A stretch of DNA of 64,000 bases, from positions 887,102 to 951,101 of the forward strand of contig BNCN01000002.1 in the NCBI GenBank assembly GCA_014656495.1. The letters run 5' to 3'. Positions 55,096 to 64,000 of this stretch are shown here, in pieces (position 1 is the first letter of the stretch; every line of letters starts with the position of its first letter). The DNA comes from Comamonas sp. KCTC 72670 (GTDB lineage Bacteria; Myxococcota; Myxococcia; Myxococcales; Myxococcaceae). The notes under the pieces are model-generated. The model was not told the origin of the DNA. It ran no database searches and saw only the letters and a list, made by a program, of their open reading frames with translations. A program made the position numbers and the translations under genes.

Positions 55096-58000
55096 TCAAT
55101 TCGTTCGCATCAGGAAGAAGTGGTCGAAGCGCTTCCAGCCCATGTCCATTCGAAGGGGGGCCTGGCCATCGAAGAAGAAGGCCTTGCCGCGGAAGTTGAT
55201 GACATTGAAGACATGTCCCTTCCCCTCGCTGCCCGCGAACCTCCCGCCCACGATTCCGCGACTGCCCGGGCCCCAGCTCTCCACCAGATTCTGGATGGCC
55301 CTTCTCCCCGCGATGCTTTCGAAGCTGCCGCCGAACTCCGCCTCGAGGACCGTGAGCGGAGCCGGACCACTCCAGGGGGCGACGCGTGGGCTTCCCGCGA
55401 GGGTGGACTCGACCGCGGCCGCCGTCTTCGTGCAGTTCGACGTGCAGAACGTCGGGTTGACCCGGTCGGCGCCCTTGAAGTGCAAGTACTGCCTGAAGTC
55501 CGCGACGAGGTCGGGCTTGGGCGGCCCGACGATGGAGGTCGGCTGCGGAGCGACGATCATCCCGATGATGCCGGTGAGGGAGCCCACCGCGTAGTAGTAG
55601 GTGTCGCCTCCGGACGTGATGCCCCAGGACGCGCGCATCTGCTGCGTGCAGCCCGGGCACCAGAAGATGATGGCGTCACCGAACCCCTGTCCGAAGCTCG
55701 ACCAGCGGTCGTAGACCGCGTTCTCCATGGCGGAGACCTGTGCAACGCCCTCCGTCGTATTGCTGAGCTGGTCCGCCACCTGCGCGACCGTGAACCCGCG
55801 CGCGGCGAGCGAGTCGTAGTCGAATGAGGAGCCCATCCAGATGCCCGTCACGAGCTGGGCGGACACCTTCAGGAACCCCCCGGCCTGCGTCTGGGGGGCC
55901 ATGGGCGCCTGGGTGAAGGACGCGACGGAGGCGACGTTGCGGATGGTCGCCGCGGGGGCCGCGGAGCCGCCGGACGCGCCCGTGTTGGGGAAGTACAGGC
56001 TGGGGTCGTTGATGGCGCTGGGGCCGCCCCCGCCGCCAGGCTGTCCCGGGAAGCCGCCCCCGCCCCCCCGGCATTCCTGGCCAATGCACCCCGAGTCCAG
56101 GCCCGAGGGGTCCGCCCGGTTCACCGGGTCGTTCATCGCGAACCCGTAGGGGTTCGTGGTGGCCGCGGTGCGCGGGATGACGAGCGGGTCGCGGCTGAGG
56201 AAGCGGCCGATGACCGGGTCGTAGAGTCGCGCGCCCAGGTGGACGAGGCCCAGCCCCTCCAGCACTTCGCCGCTGTTCCATTGGTCGCTGGAATAGAGCT
56301 TCGCCCCAGGATACCCCTGGGAGCCGCTGGACCGCGGCTCACCGAAGGGCGCGTACTCCACGTCCTGGAAGAACCGCCCCTTCGCGTCCACGGTGTAGCG
56401 CGCGCCGCGGAGCTCTCCGAAGGGGAAGACCCAGTCTTCCTTCGCCCCTCTGCGGGTGGCGATGACGCCGCCTGGCCCGGGGATGTGGCGCGTGAGCACC
56501 TGCGTGAGCCTGCCGTTGCTGGCCTGCTCCTTGAGTTCCAGCAGGTCGCCGAACCCCCACGTGTGCCGGGCGTCCTTGTCGGGCGTGCGCAGGTCCAGCT
56601 CCCGCAGCACGTTCATGGCCCCGTAGCGGAAGTTGGCCGACGAGGTCCCGTGGATGACGGCGCGCACGTTGCCCGAAGGGAAGTAGTCGACCCGCCGTGT
56701 CCCCGAGCGCGTGGGCTGCCGGTGGATGTTGCCGAGGCTGTCATGGGTGACGTTGCACGTGGTTCCGCCCAGGCCTCCGTTGCCATAGCCGATGCGGCAG
56801 AGCCGGTCGCGGTCCCCGCTGGCGTAGCTCATCGCGGCGTCGGCGGTGCTCAGCGTGTCGGTCTGCGTGAGCACGTTGCCCAGGGCGTCGTAGGTGTAGC
56901 TCCAGTCCGCCAGGGGCGTGGTGCCTTGCAGCCGCGTCTTGGAGGTCGCGAGCCGGCCCAGCGCGTCGTAGGTGAGGTCCGTCCTCACGTCGTTCGCGGT
57001 GCCGTCGCTGACCTCCGTGCGCCTCCGCTCGCGGCCCATCAGGTCGCGGTGGGTGATGTTGAGCGCGCGGGAGCCGAGGCTGGTGGCGACCGTCGTGCTG
57101 AGCGGCAACCGGCGGCCCGTGGTGGCGTAGTCGCCCACGAATTCCGCCACGCCTCCGTGGACGGCCCCGTGGACCTGACCGACGGCGTTGATGGACGTGG
57201 CGAGGTAGAGCTCCTTGCTGCTCTTGGCGTCCTCGTACTTGATGTACGTGAGGCGCTGGGCCGTGTCGTAGGCGTACCAGACCGTCTCCTCGGCGTAGTC
57301 GGTGTCCGGGAGGTAGCGCGTGAGCGTGTCCAACGCGCCGTCGGCGCGCAGGGTGGTCCGCTCCACGTAGGGCGTGCCCGCCGCGTCCGTGTAGACATAC
57401 GCGTTGGGACGGCCGAGGGCGTCGTAGCTGTAGAAGACCTCGCCCAGCGAGGACTGCGTGCGCGCCAGCCGGCCCAATACATTCGTCGGCGTGACGAGCG
57501 GCGTGGGACTGGCGCCGACGTCATGGAAGTAGTCGTAGGCGGTGTCCGGCACCGTCACGCCCAGGATGCGGTCCTCGGAGTGGGTGACCCGGCCCAGCGC
57601 GTCGTACTGCATCACCCGGCTGCGCGGGCCCGAGGGGGAGACCACGGACTCGGTCCAGCCGACCTCCTTCAGCTCGCCCCAGGTGCTGTAGTGCAAGGTC
57701 CTGACGGCGGTGTCGGGCTCCTGCCACGTGAGCTGCTGCCCGAAGGAGTCGTAGGTCCACGACCACGTCACCGGCCCGGTGAGGTTCACCGGATCCAGGT
57801 AGCGGGTCATGCCCGTCATGTGCCCCAGCCTGTCGAAGGTGAAGGCGGCGTGCTCCAGCGGAGCGCCGGACTGGGTCGTGGTGCGCGACAGCAGGCGGCC
57901 CGCGCCCGTCATCGTGGCGGTGCGCACCACGTTCTGATGGGGCGACGAGGTGGCGTAGGAGTCCGCGTCGCGGAAGCTCACCTGCTCCTGGTGGTTCGCG

Positions 58001-61000
58001 AAGGTGCGCGTGTAGCAGCGGGGGAGGCGTTCGGTGGCGGCGTCCGGGACGGTGGTGTAGGCCTGGGGGCCGCTGCCCCGGATGGAGCACGACGGCGTGC
58101 CATCGTGGTTGAAGAAGTAGCTGGTGCCGTAGGCGGTGCTGGCGCTCTGGGATGCGGGGTAGGGGTCCGCCTCGAACACCACGCGTCCCAGGCCGTCGTA
58201 CGTCCGCGCGCCGGAGATCATCACCTCGGTGCCGTAGTCGCTGCCCAGCGGAGATTCGGTGCGGCGCGGCCGCGCCAGTTCGTCCAGGAAGGTCGTCTGA
58301 ACGTTGCCGGCGACTTCGACCTCCTGGCCCGGTTTGACGGGGTCGCTCAAGCCCTTCTCCACCACGCGGCGGCCCAGGGGGTCCGCGCCGGTGAAGCCCA
58401 GGTAGGCCCGGGTGGACAGCACGCCCTGGAGCTCGCCCGGAGGCGTCACCAGGGTGCGCACCGGGCGCCCGTAGCCGTCCACCTCGACGTCATGGCGCGT
58501 CTGGTTGGGGTCCGTCACGGCCACCGTCTCGGAGGTGAGCGGATCTCGCTGATATGTGGTGGAGAGCGTCGGCAGGCCGGGGGACTCCACGCGAAGCTCC
58601 GTCAGCCCCAGCCCGAAGTCGTCATAGAAGAGCTTCACGGTGCGCGCGGCGCCGTCCTCGCGCACACGGTGGACGGAGGCGAGGTTGCCGGCGGAGTCGT
58701 AGCCAGCGGTGAACTCGAGCACCGTGCCCAGGACCGTGCCCGAGGCGTCGCGCCGGTCCCTGCGGTGCGTGGTGGCTCGGCCCACGGAGACGCTTCCCTC
58801 CGCCAGCCCGTCATACGTCCAGGACTCGGAGGCATACGTCACGAAGGGCGCCTTGTCGCACGTCCAGACGCGCCGGCTCATGGGCGCCAGCAGCACCCGG
58901 GGGGCCATGCCCGTGCCGGTGGGCGTGGCGTACAGCGTCTCCTCGCAGAGGTCGTCGTCTCCGCGGTAGACGTCGTTGGAGTGCTTGACGTTGAGGACGC
59001 GGCCCAGGTCGTCCACGGAGGTCACCTCCGAGCGCGTGGCCACGTGGGCGGTGGACGGCGGCGGGGTGCCGCGCCAGGCGTGGGTGCTGCGCGTGTACTG
59101 GAAGCCCCGCGCGCGGCAGGCGTCATAGGCGGAGCTGGAACCGGCGGACTGGAGGACCGAGGCCGCGAAGTCGTGCGGGAAGGCCATCTCCACGCAGTCC
59201 AGGGACGTGTTGGTGGTGCCGGTGGGCGCGGGCTCCTCGAAGAGCTTCGTTCCCCACTCCGTGCGCGTCGCCTTCAGGCGGCGGGCATAGGTGTTGAGGT
59301 CGGTGGCCAGGAGCGCCCAGGGGTCCAGGCCCGGGCTGGTGACGGTGGTGACGTCGCGCACCCGGCCCGCCTGGAGGTAGCGCGCGAAGCGCACGGGCTT
59401 GGACGTGTTGTCGAAGGCGGGCCGCGGGTACGTGTCGGTGATGGTGGCGTGGCCATCACTCTTGCCGTGAGCGGTGACGGTGGTCATGGCCACCGAGCGC
59501 TGGTAGCCGGGCAGGATGAAGGCGTGGAGCGAGGAGTCGTAGACGAGCTCCGCGCCGCCGTAGGCGTAGCGCGTCTCCGCCAGCGTGCCGCCCAGGCCCC
59601 GGCTGCCCACCGTCGTCACGGAGGAGACGACAATCTCCGGGAAGGGCACCTGGTGCTTCGTGGTGCCGTCCTCCTTGGCGGAGCGGTAGCCCACGGTGGT
59701 GAGCGCGCCGTAGCCGTTGTCCACCTGGATGATGCGCCCGGCCTCGGGCTTTCCGGGGCGCGTCCCGCCGGAGAGCTCGTAGACGTCCAACTGCGCGCCG
59801 TTGAGCCGCACCACCTCCGGTTTGCCGTCGCCGTTGAGGTCGTACAGGCCACCCACGGTGAGGGACGTCCGCCCGTCGCAGCGCTCCGTCTGGCTGGAGA
59901 GCGTGAAGCTGGAGCCCGCCACGTCGATGGGGACAGGGGGCGCGAAGCCCACGCCGGTGCCCACCGCCACGGACCATGGCGCGGTGTCGTTCGAGACGTA
60001 GTCTGGGATGCCGTCGCCGGTCAGGTCGCGGAGGCCGGTGCTCATTCGGGAGGAGAAAGGGGTGGCGGCCGGAGGCGCCGGGTTCGGCTCGGTGCAGATG
60101 CGCTGCTGAGCGTTCTCCTGCACGGAGAGGTAGCCCGGTGCGGGCAGGGTCAGCGTGGCGCTGGAGAAGCCGCTGCCGGTGCCCAGTGTCACCGTGGCGC
60201 CCTCCACCCTGTCGAGCAGGCCGTCGCCGTTGACGTCCTTCAGGTCGCAGTTCACCCGCTGCGAGTGGTTGTTCGTCGTCCACAGCGCGACGCCGCAGGG
60301 GCTCTTCATGAGGGACACGGCGGAGGAGAAGGGGTCTGTCCCTTCGTCGATGAACAGCCCCCGGAGGTTGTAGACGGCCAGCACCTCGTTCCCGAGGTCG
60401 TCACGGGGACGCACCCTGAAGGCGAAGTCGCCGTAGACGACCTGGCCGCCGAAGCTGCCTGTGTATTCCGGCACGGGCACCACGGTCTCCACGGGCGAGG
60501 AGTTGAAGACGAGGTCCGGGAAGCCGTCACCGTTGATGTCCGTCACCTCCCACTCGGTGAACGTCTTCTCGGGGTCCGCGTGCATCACCGTGCCCAGGGG
60601 GACGGGGCCGCAGGATGCGCCCGTATTGGGGGACCACTGGTGCGTCTGGTCGTTCCACACCCAGCACAGGCGCACCGAGCGGTCGCGGCCACTGATGCGG
60701 CTGGACAGGGGCAGCCGGCCGCCGGGCAGGTCGTGTCCCAGGTGGGTGAGCAGGGCGCTCATCGCGGCGATGGAGTACGAGCGGCGCACCCACGTCACGC
60801 CCGTGGCGCCCGTGCCCGGCGTGTTGAGGTAGATGACCCACCGGCCCGGGGTCTCCGCGGCGTCGACCAGGTCGAGCCGGCCGTCGCCGTTGACGTCCAT
60901 GAACTGGCGCCACACGCGGTCCTTGCTGGTGGCGCCGACGTCGTTGGGGAACCGCACCGCGGTGGCGGCGCGCGTCTCGAAGGGACCGGAGGTGAAGGTG

Positions 61001-62289
61001 GTGTCCTGGAGCTGCGCGTTGATGGTGCCCAGGGTGGTGGCGCCCGAGGCGGTGGGCCGGTTGAGGGCGACCCAGAGCTTGCCGCCCTGGGTGTAGACGA
61101 GGTCGGGCAGGCCATCACCCGTGACGTCGGTGAGGCTCTGCCGGGTGGTGGCGCCGATTTCCGAGCCGGGCGGGCTGAAGGTGTCATCGCGCCCGGTGCT
61201 GGAGATCCGGGTGGCATCCGCGCCGGTGGGCATGGGGATGGAGGCCGTCTTCGCGTAGGTGAGCCTGCCGCCCGTGGTGGCGCTGCCGTAGGTGTATGAC
61301 GCGATGGGCAGCGGGATGGCCTGCTCCGGTGTGCCCTGGCGCCCCCGCATCGTCACGGCGCTCAGCCGGGGCTGCTGCGTGTCCGCGTCAGTTCCATACG
61401 TGAAGGCATAGGTGCGCAGCGTCTCGGTGGTACTGGCGCAGGTGGCGCGGCTGGAGACGTCCAGGGTGCTCAGCGTCCGCGCGCGCGTCAGCACGCGGTC
61501 GCCCAATAGGGACAGCGACAGGGTGGGCCCCAGCGCGCCGTAATGGAGGGTGACCTCGTTCTTGAAGCAGGTGGCGGACGGGTGCTTGTTGTAGAGGAGC
61601 TGCCGCAGGTCGATGGTCAGCCCCAGGCTCCCACCGGGAACGGGCGCGCGGGAGATGTTGTAGGTGAGCTGGACGGCGGTGTTGTCCGGGCCGGTGATGG
61701 ACGTCAGCAGCCAGAGGTTCGTCCCCTCGAGCCCGGTCAGCGCGGTGAAGGTCCAGGTCCGCCCGTCGCCGTCGTGCATCACCCAGGTGCCGGCCTGCTC
61801 CTGGAGGAGGAGGTCGGGTGCGTTGTAGCGCGGCACCCAGTGCACCACCTGCGGCGGCCCCGCGGACACCTGCCGGGGCACCAGGTCCATCACCTGGCCC
61901 TGGAGGAAGAGGGTGACCTGTTCACGCGCGGCGGGGGCGATGTTGGTGCTGCTGCCCACCCGTGGCTTGCGGTGGGCGAACGACAAGTCCCGGCGGATGT
62001 AGGAGAGCGGGATGTCCCAGCCCAGGCCCACCGCGCCCACGCCCCGCGTGCCGGAGCTGATGGAGATGGGCACGGGCAGCCCGCCTCTCGAGGCCGGCAG
62101 CTCCAGCGGAATGGAGGCGGAGTAGCCGCCGGAGGCGTTGACCGCTCCGGGCGAGGTGCCCGTGTCGGAGGCGCGGCCTCCATAGTGGCCACCGGTGGGC
62201 GCCAACTGCGCCACGCCCGGACGCGACCACAGTCCCAGGACCAGTCCCATGGCCAATCCCAGCCATGGGCTCGAGGACATCCTCTTCAT
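55096..62289 (-). CDS. SpvB/RHS-repeat polymorphic toxin with C-terminal papain-like domain
   Basis: A 2,397-residue protein with a signal peptide (about 28 residues). An SpvB-like N-terminal domain (SIPLELPASRGGLPVPISIS) is followed by a region with about six FG-GAP/VCBS-like 'DVNGDGLLD' motifs (residues 390, 470, 590, 690, 760, 825). RHS repeats occupy about 1170-1930, and the RHS core LGARLYDPVIGRFLSRDPL lies near 2020, with NPYGFAMNDPVNRADPSGLD after it. The C-terminal 110 residues look like a papain-fold toxin: Cys2286 (SNCTKTA), His2359 (GHVFNV), Asp2374 (FFDGQ). That fold acts as protease, deamidase or related enzyme in other toxins; the activity here is inferred. Confidence 0.88.
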   Translation of the reverse strand: MKRMSSSPWLGLAMGLVLGLWSRPGVAQLAPTGGHYGGRASDTGTSPGAVNASGGYSASIPLELPASRGGLPVPISISSGTRGVGAVGLGWDIPLSYIRRDLSFAHRKPRVGSSTNIAPAAREQVTLFLQGQVMDLVPRQVSAGPPQVVHWVPRYNAPDLLLQEQAGTWVMHDGDGRTWTFTALTGLEGTNLWLLTSITGPDNTAVQLTYNISRAPVPGGSLGLTIDLRQLLYNKHPSATCFKNEVTLHYGALGPTLSLSLLGDRVLTRARTLSTLDVSSRATCASTTETLRTYAFTYGTDADTQQPRLSAVTMRGRQGTPEQAIPLPIASYTYGSATTGGRLTYAKTASIPMPTGADATRISSTGRDDTFSPPGSEIGATTRQSLTDVTGDGLPDLVYTQGGKLWVALNRPTASGATTLGTINAQLQDTTFTSGPFETRAATAVRFPNDVGATSKDRVWRQFMDVNGDGRLDLVDAAETPGRWVIYLNTPGTGATGVTWVRRSYSIAAMSALLTHLGHDLPGGRLPLSSRISGRDRSVRLCWVWNDQTHQWSPNTGASCGPVPLGTVMHADPEKTFTEWEVTDINGDGFPDLVFNSSPVETVVPVPEYTGSFGGQVVYGDFAFRVRPRDDLGNEVLAVYNLRGLFIDEGTDPFSSAVSLMKSPCGVALWTTNNHSQRVNCDLKDVNGDGLLDRVEGATVTLGTGSGFSSATLTLPAPGYLSVQENAQQRICTEPNPAPPAATPFSSRMSTGLRDLTGDGIPDYVSNDTAPWSVAVGTGVGFAPPVPIDVAGSSFTLSSQTERCDGRTSLTVGGLYDLNGDGKPEVVRLNGAQLDVYELSGGTRPGKPEAGRIIQVDNGYGALTTVGYRSAKEDGTTKHQVPFPEIVVSSVTTVGSRGLGGTLAETRYAYGGAELVYDSSLHAFILPGYQRSVAMTTVTAHGKSDGHATITDTYPRPAFDNTSKPVRFARYLQAGRVRDVTTVTSPGLDPWALLATDLNTYARRLKATRTEWGTKLFEEPAPTGTTNTSLDCVEMAFPHDFAASVLQSAGSSSAYDACRARGFQYTRSTHAWRGTPPPSTAHVATRSEVTSVDDLGRVLNVKHSNDVYRGDDDLCEETLYATPTGTGMAPRVLLAPMSRRVWTCDKAPFVTYASESWTYDGLAEGSVSVGRATTHRRDRRDASGTVLGTVLEFTAGYDSAGNLASVHRVREDGAARTVKLFYDDFGLGLTELRVESPGLPTLSTTYQRDPLTSETVAVTDPNQTRHDVEVDGYGRPVRTLVTPPGELQGVLSTRAYLGFTGADPLGRRVVEKGLSDPVKPGQEVEVAGNVQTTFLDELARPRRTESPLGSDYGTEVMISGARTYDGLGRVVFEADPYPASQSASTAYGTSYFFNHDGTPSCSIRGSGPQAYTTVPDAATERLPRCYTRTFANHQEQVSFRDADSYATSSPHQNVVRTATMTGAGRLLSRTTTQSGAPLEHAAFTFDRLGHMTGMTRYLDPVNLTGPVTWSWTYDSFGQQLTWQEPDTAVRTLHYSTWGELKEVGWTESVVSPSGPRSRVMQYDALGRVTHSEDRILGVTVPDTAYDYFHDVGASPTPLVTPTNVLGRLARTQSSLGEVFYSYDALGRPNAYVYTDAAGTPYVERTTLRADGALDTLTRYLPDTDYAEETVWYAYDTAQRLTYIKYEDAKSSKELYLATSINAVGQVHGAVHGGVAEFVGDYATTGRRLPLSTTVATSLGSRALNITHRDLMGRERRRTEVSDGTANDVRTDLTYDALGRLATSKTRLQGTTPLADWSYTYDALGNVLTQTDTLSTADAAMSYASGDRDRLCRIGYGNGGLGGTTCNVTHDSLGNIHRQPTRSGTRRVDYFPSGNVRAVIHGTSSANFRYGAMNVLRELDLRTPDKDARHTWGFGDLLELKEQASNGRLTQVLTRHIPGPGGVIATRRGAKEDWVFPFGELRGARYTVDAKGRFFQDVEYAPFGEPRSSGSQGYPGAKLYSSDQWNSGEVLEGLGLVHLGARLYDPVIGRFLSRDPLVIPRTAATTNPYGFAMNDPVNRADPSGLDSGCIGQECRGGGGGFPGQPGGGGGPSAINDPSLYFPNTGASGGSAAPAATIRNVASVASFTQAPMAPQTQAGGFLKVSAQLVTGIWMGSSFDYDSLAARGFTVAQVADQLSNTTEGVAQVSAMENAVYDRWSSFGQGFGDAIIFWCPGCTQQMRASWGITSGGDTYYYAVGSLTGIIGMIVAPQPTSIVGPPKPDLVADFRQYLHFKGADRVNPTFCTSNCTKTAAAVESTLAGSPRVAPWSGPAPLTVLEAEFGGSFESIAGRRAIQNLVESWGPGSRGIVGGRFAGSEGKGHVFNVINFRGKAFFFDGQAPLRMDMGWKRFDHFFLMRTN

Positions 62290-62368
62290 GTGTGTACCCC
62301 CTCAGGTACGGCGCTGCGTGTTCGCCGTGGACCGGCGACCCCATGGGGGCTGAGTACAGTAAAATCTG

Positions 62369-62374
62369 ATTATA
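62369..62374 (-). promoter_or_regulatory. possible -10 element of the RHS toxin gene
   Basis: TATAAT on the minus strand, about 80 bp before the toxin start, in a short AT-rich patch. No good -35 hexamer is seen at the right distance, so an activator may be needed. GAGGGGGT lies upstream of the ATG as ribosome-binding site. Confidence 0.35.
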
Positions 62375-62562
62375 TTGAAGTCCCCGGTGCGGGGTCACGG
62401 GGTTTGCCTATAACCTGTGCGAGGATTCGGCCCGGTTTGAGGGATACCTCGGGCAGAATGCGTCAACAGGCCCTCCCTGTGACGCGCTGCTCCGGAGCAG
62501 AGAGACTTCGATTCACTTCATCTGCGGTGCATGCGCCAAGAACGCGGCGGAGTTGAAAAACG

Positions 62563-62982
62563 ATGGAAGCGCACGAAACCAACGTCTCTCAATCATCCTT
62601 CACCTTGGGGAGTGGAGAGTGGCTTTCTCGCCTGAGGATGCCTGGTCGTCATTGCCTTGAACTTGTGGTCAGTGGGACTGCGTCGGGACCTGACCTTGAG
62701 TGCATCGCGTACCTGAACGCAGAAGTTCTTCCTCGTCTGAGCGTCCTGGTGGAAACGGCACACCGCCATCTCGATGAGTATGTGGACCGGCAGAAGCTTT
62801 TCAATGGAGCTTCGTGGTGGCTGGAGTCGGTCCGGGTCGAGCGCGGTGAAGACAGCCGCCACAAGCTGACGCTTGAACTCTGTATCGAAGAAGACCCGTA
62901 CGGCTACTGGACGGTAGGCTTCACCTACCTCGACTACTGGAACAAGTTCTGGCCCAGTTCCTTCACCCGCCTCCAGCAGTGA
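62563..62982 (+). CDS. probable immunity-type protein
   Basis: A 139-residue acidic cytoplasmic protein, with no signal peptide. Notable parts are SGEWLSRLRMPGRHCLELVV, EVLPRLSVLVETAHRHLDEY and EDPYGYWTVGFTYLDYWNKF. The size, acidity, aromatic C-terminus and lower GC than the neighbours fit immunity proteins of polymorphic toxins, but no named Imm family is recognised. It is divergent from the RHS gene (273 bp) and is followed by a HEAT-repeat gene. Confidence 0.6.
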   Translation: MEAHETNVSQSSFTLGSGEWLSRLRMPGRHCLELVVSGTASGPDLECIAYLNAEVLPRLSVLVETAHRHLDEYVDRQKLFNGASWWLESVRVERGEDSRHKLTLELCIEEDPYGYWTVGFTYLDYWNKFWPSSFTRLQQ

Positions 62983-63111
62983 TTCTCCAGAGCGGGCAGG
63001 CAGGTGTGCCCAATCCCTGGGATGGGGATTTCCGCAGGACCCACCGACAGTTCCGCGCTTGGCGTTGCGATTCGTTGGAATGAGCGCTCGGGAAGCCACA
63101 GGATTCCAAGG

Positions 63112-63660
63112 ATGGATGACACATTGTCGGTTGCTGACCTTGTTCGAAGATTGGCCACGGGTTCGCGGTTGGAGTGCATCCAAGCCGCGAAGGAGCTCGC
63201 CGAGAGGCAGGACCGTACAGTGCTTTCCGAAGTGACCGATGTCCTGCAACGAGGCGAATCCGGACATGCACGAGAGATGGCCGCGTGGCTGCTCGGGGAG
63301 CTGAGCCCAGGCACGGACCTCACCCTTGAGGCACTCCACGCAACGATTCTCGACATGTCCGCGCCCGAAAGCTTGCGAGGCCAAGCCATCGAGTCGCTGG
63401 GCAATCAAGTTTGTCACCTGACAGAGGGCGAGGTTTATGAACGCGCCGCGGATGTCCTCATCCCGCTCTTGCAAGAGCCGTCCGTGGAGATTCTCTACAA
63501 TGCCGCCTTTGCGCTTGGAGCGATGCGCTGCCGTCGGGCTCGCTCGGAGTTGATGCGGCTCGCCGCACACGACCACCGCAAGTACAAGGGGTTGGAAACG
63601 ATAAGCGAGAACGCACAGTTCTCAATCGAATGTATCGACTACGAACCGCATGGGCGTTGA
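63112..63660 (+). CDS. HEAT-repeat protein, possible immunity protein
   Basis: A 182-residue all-helical protein. Repeats with the HEAT pattern occur at about 15-45 (LECIQAAKELAERQD), 48-75 (SGHAREMAAWLLGELSPG), 80-110 (SAPESLRGQAIESLGNQV) and 125-150 (SVEILYNAAFALGAMRCRRA). No enzyme motif or signal. HEAT proteins are common immunity and scaffold proteins beside polymorphic toxins. It begins 129 bp after the 139-residue gene on the same strand. Its GC content is lower than the rest of the window. Confidence 0.65.
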   Translation: MDDTLSVADLVRRLATGSRLECIQAAKELAERQDRTVLSEVTDVLQRGESGHAREMAAWLLGELSPGTDLTLEALHATILDMSAPESLRGQAIESLGNQVCHLTEGEVYERAADVLIPLLQEPSVEILYNAAFALGAMRCRRARSELMRLAAHDHRKYKGLETISENAQFSIECIDYEPHGR

Positions 63661-63754
63661 AGCGGCCTCTCAAGGCGTGCTGCGATAGGCGCCTGACGCA
63701 CAACCCGCACGAAGAACTCGTCGCCGCGGAAGGATACCTGCTGGAAGTTGCTGT

Positions 63755-64000
63755 CCGTGCGCGGCGCTTGTGGGTGGCATTTCTCCTGCGTTACTCGAAG
63801 CCGGTATGTCCCTGTACCGCTCCTTCGGTTCCCAGGTGCCCGACGCCCTGGGCATGCTCAGGCTGGAAGGCGCCCGGTTGATGTCCTTCGGTGACGCCAG
63901 GGTGCGACTGCTGCGACGCGGCGGAATGCTCACGGGGGTTGCTGGTCGCGGCTGGAGCGGGAGCGGCAGGCCGTCTTCGACGCGCTCGCGGGCACCCCGC
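63755..64000 (+). pseudogene. decayed or interrupted coding remnant at right edge
   Basis: One plus-strand frame gives VGGISPALLEAGMSLYRSFG, DALGMLRLEGARLM and RVRLLRRGGML. Near 63930 coding character passes to another frame (WSRLERERQAVFDALAGTP), which runs off the edge. The sequence reads like protein in both, so a frameshift is likely. No family assigned. Confidence 0.35.

Noticed and set aside
56239..61299. An open plus-strand frame of about 1,690 codons antisense to the RHS gene
   Set aside because: It is the GC-rich shadow of the toxin's codons; low-complexity Arg/Gly/Ala composition and no domain.

Overview
The window is very GC-rich, with strong third-position GC bias, and its gene content points to a myxobacterium, probably Myxococcaceae. 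The clues are a spore-coat-U (SCPU) protein, many lipoproteins and secreted proteins of unknown function, a duplicated orphan ABC permease (ADOP type), an FCP1-like phosphatase, a TPR plus winged-helix regulator, and a 2,397-residue SpvB/RHS polymorphic toxin. I see no rRNA, tRNA, CRISPR array or intact insertion sequence. All family assignments are by eye; no search was run.

Layout. 1-3.1 kb (minus): an envelope operon of two exported proteins of unknown family, a small lipoprotein and a c-type cytochrome that runs off the left edge. 3.1-8.6 kb: an AraC remnant, a GlcG-like protein, a 36-residue Tat-signal stub, small membrane protein and lipoprotein genes, and a coupled hydrolase/MerR pair. 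8.6-16.2 kb (minus): an ADOP permease, then a tight four-gene cassette of SGNH hydrolase, ferritin-like protein, carbamoyltransferase and DUF5989 protein. 16.3-24.3 kb: AraC/acyl-CoA ligase, a small cysteine-rich exported peptide, a regulator plus beta-propeller operon facing a DUF899/CPMC-motif pair, a deletion scar joining two pseudogenes, and an FCP1-like phosphatase. 24.3-34.1 kb: a discoidin-like secreted protein with a twin CX3C motif, a methyltransferase, a TetR/hydrolase unit with a palindromic operator, a PPOX-fold protein, a DUF3592 protein and HrpA helicase. 34.1-40.9 kb: two divergent regulator/oxidoreductase pairs and a three-gene DyP-peroxidase operon. 41-55 kb: accessory single genes, including the orphan SCPU protein, an YWTD-propeller lipoprotein, two more regulator/oxidoreductase pairs, a zinc alcohol dehydrogenase and a frameshifted gene. 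55-64 kb: the RHS toxin with a C-terminal papain-like domain and, divergent from it, two lower-GC immunity-like genes and a decayed right edge.

Four units look like integrated modules. The carbamoyltransferase cassette has two overlapping gene pairs and suggests envelope or metabolite modification. The DyP operon pairs a heme peroxidase with two uncharacterised partners. The left-edge operon would place a cytochrome and its partners in the envelope. The RHS locus looks like an antagonism system. Scattered through the window are regulator-target pairs whose shared intergenic regions carry visible operators: a 20-bp palindrome, a 17-bp palindrome, and a direct repeat with 21-bp period.
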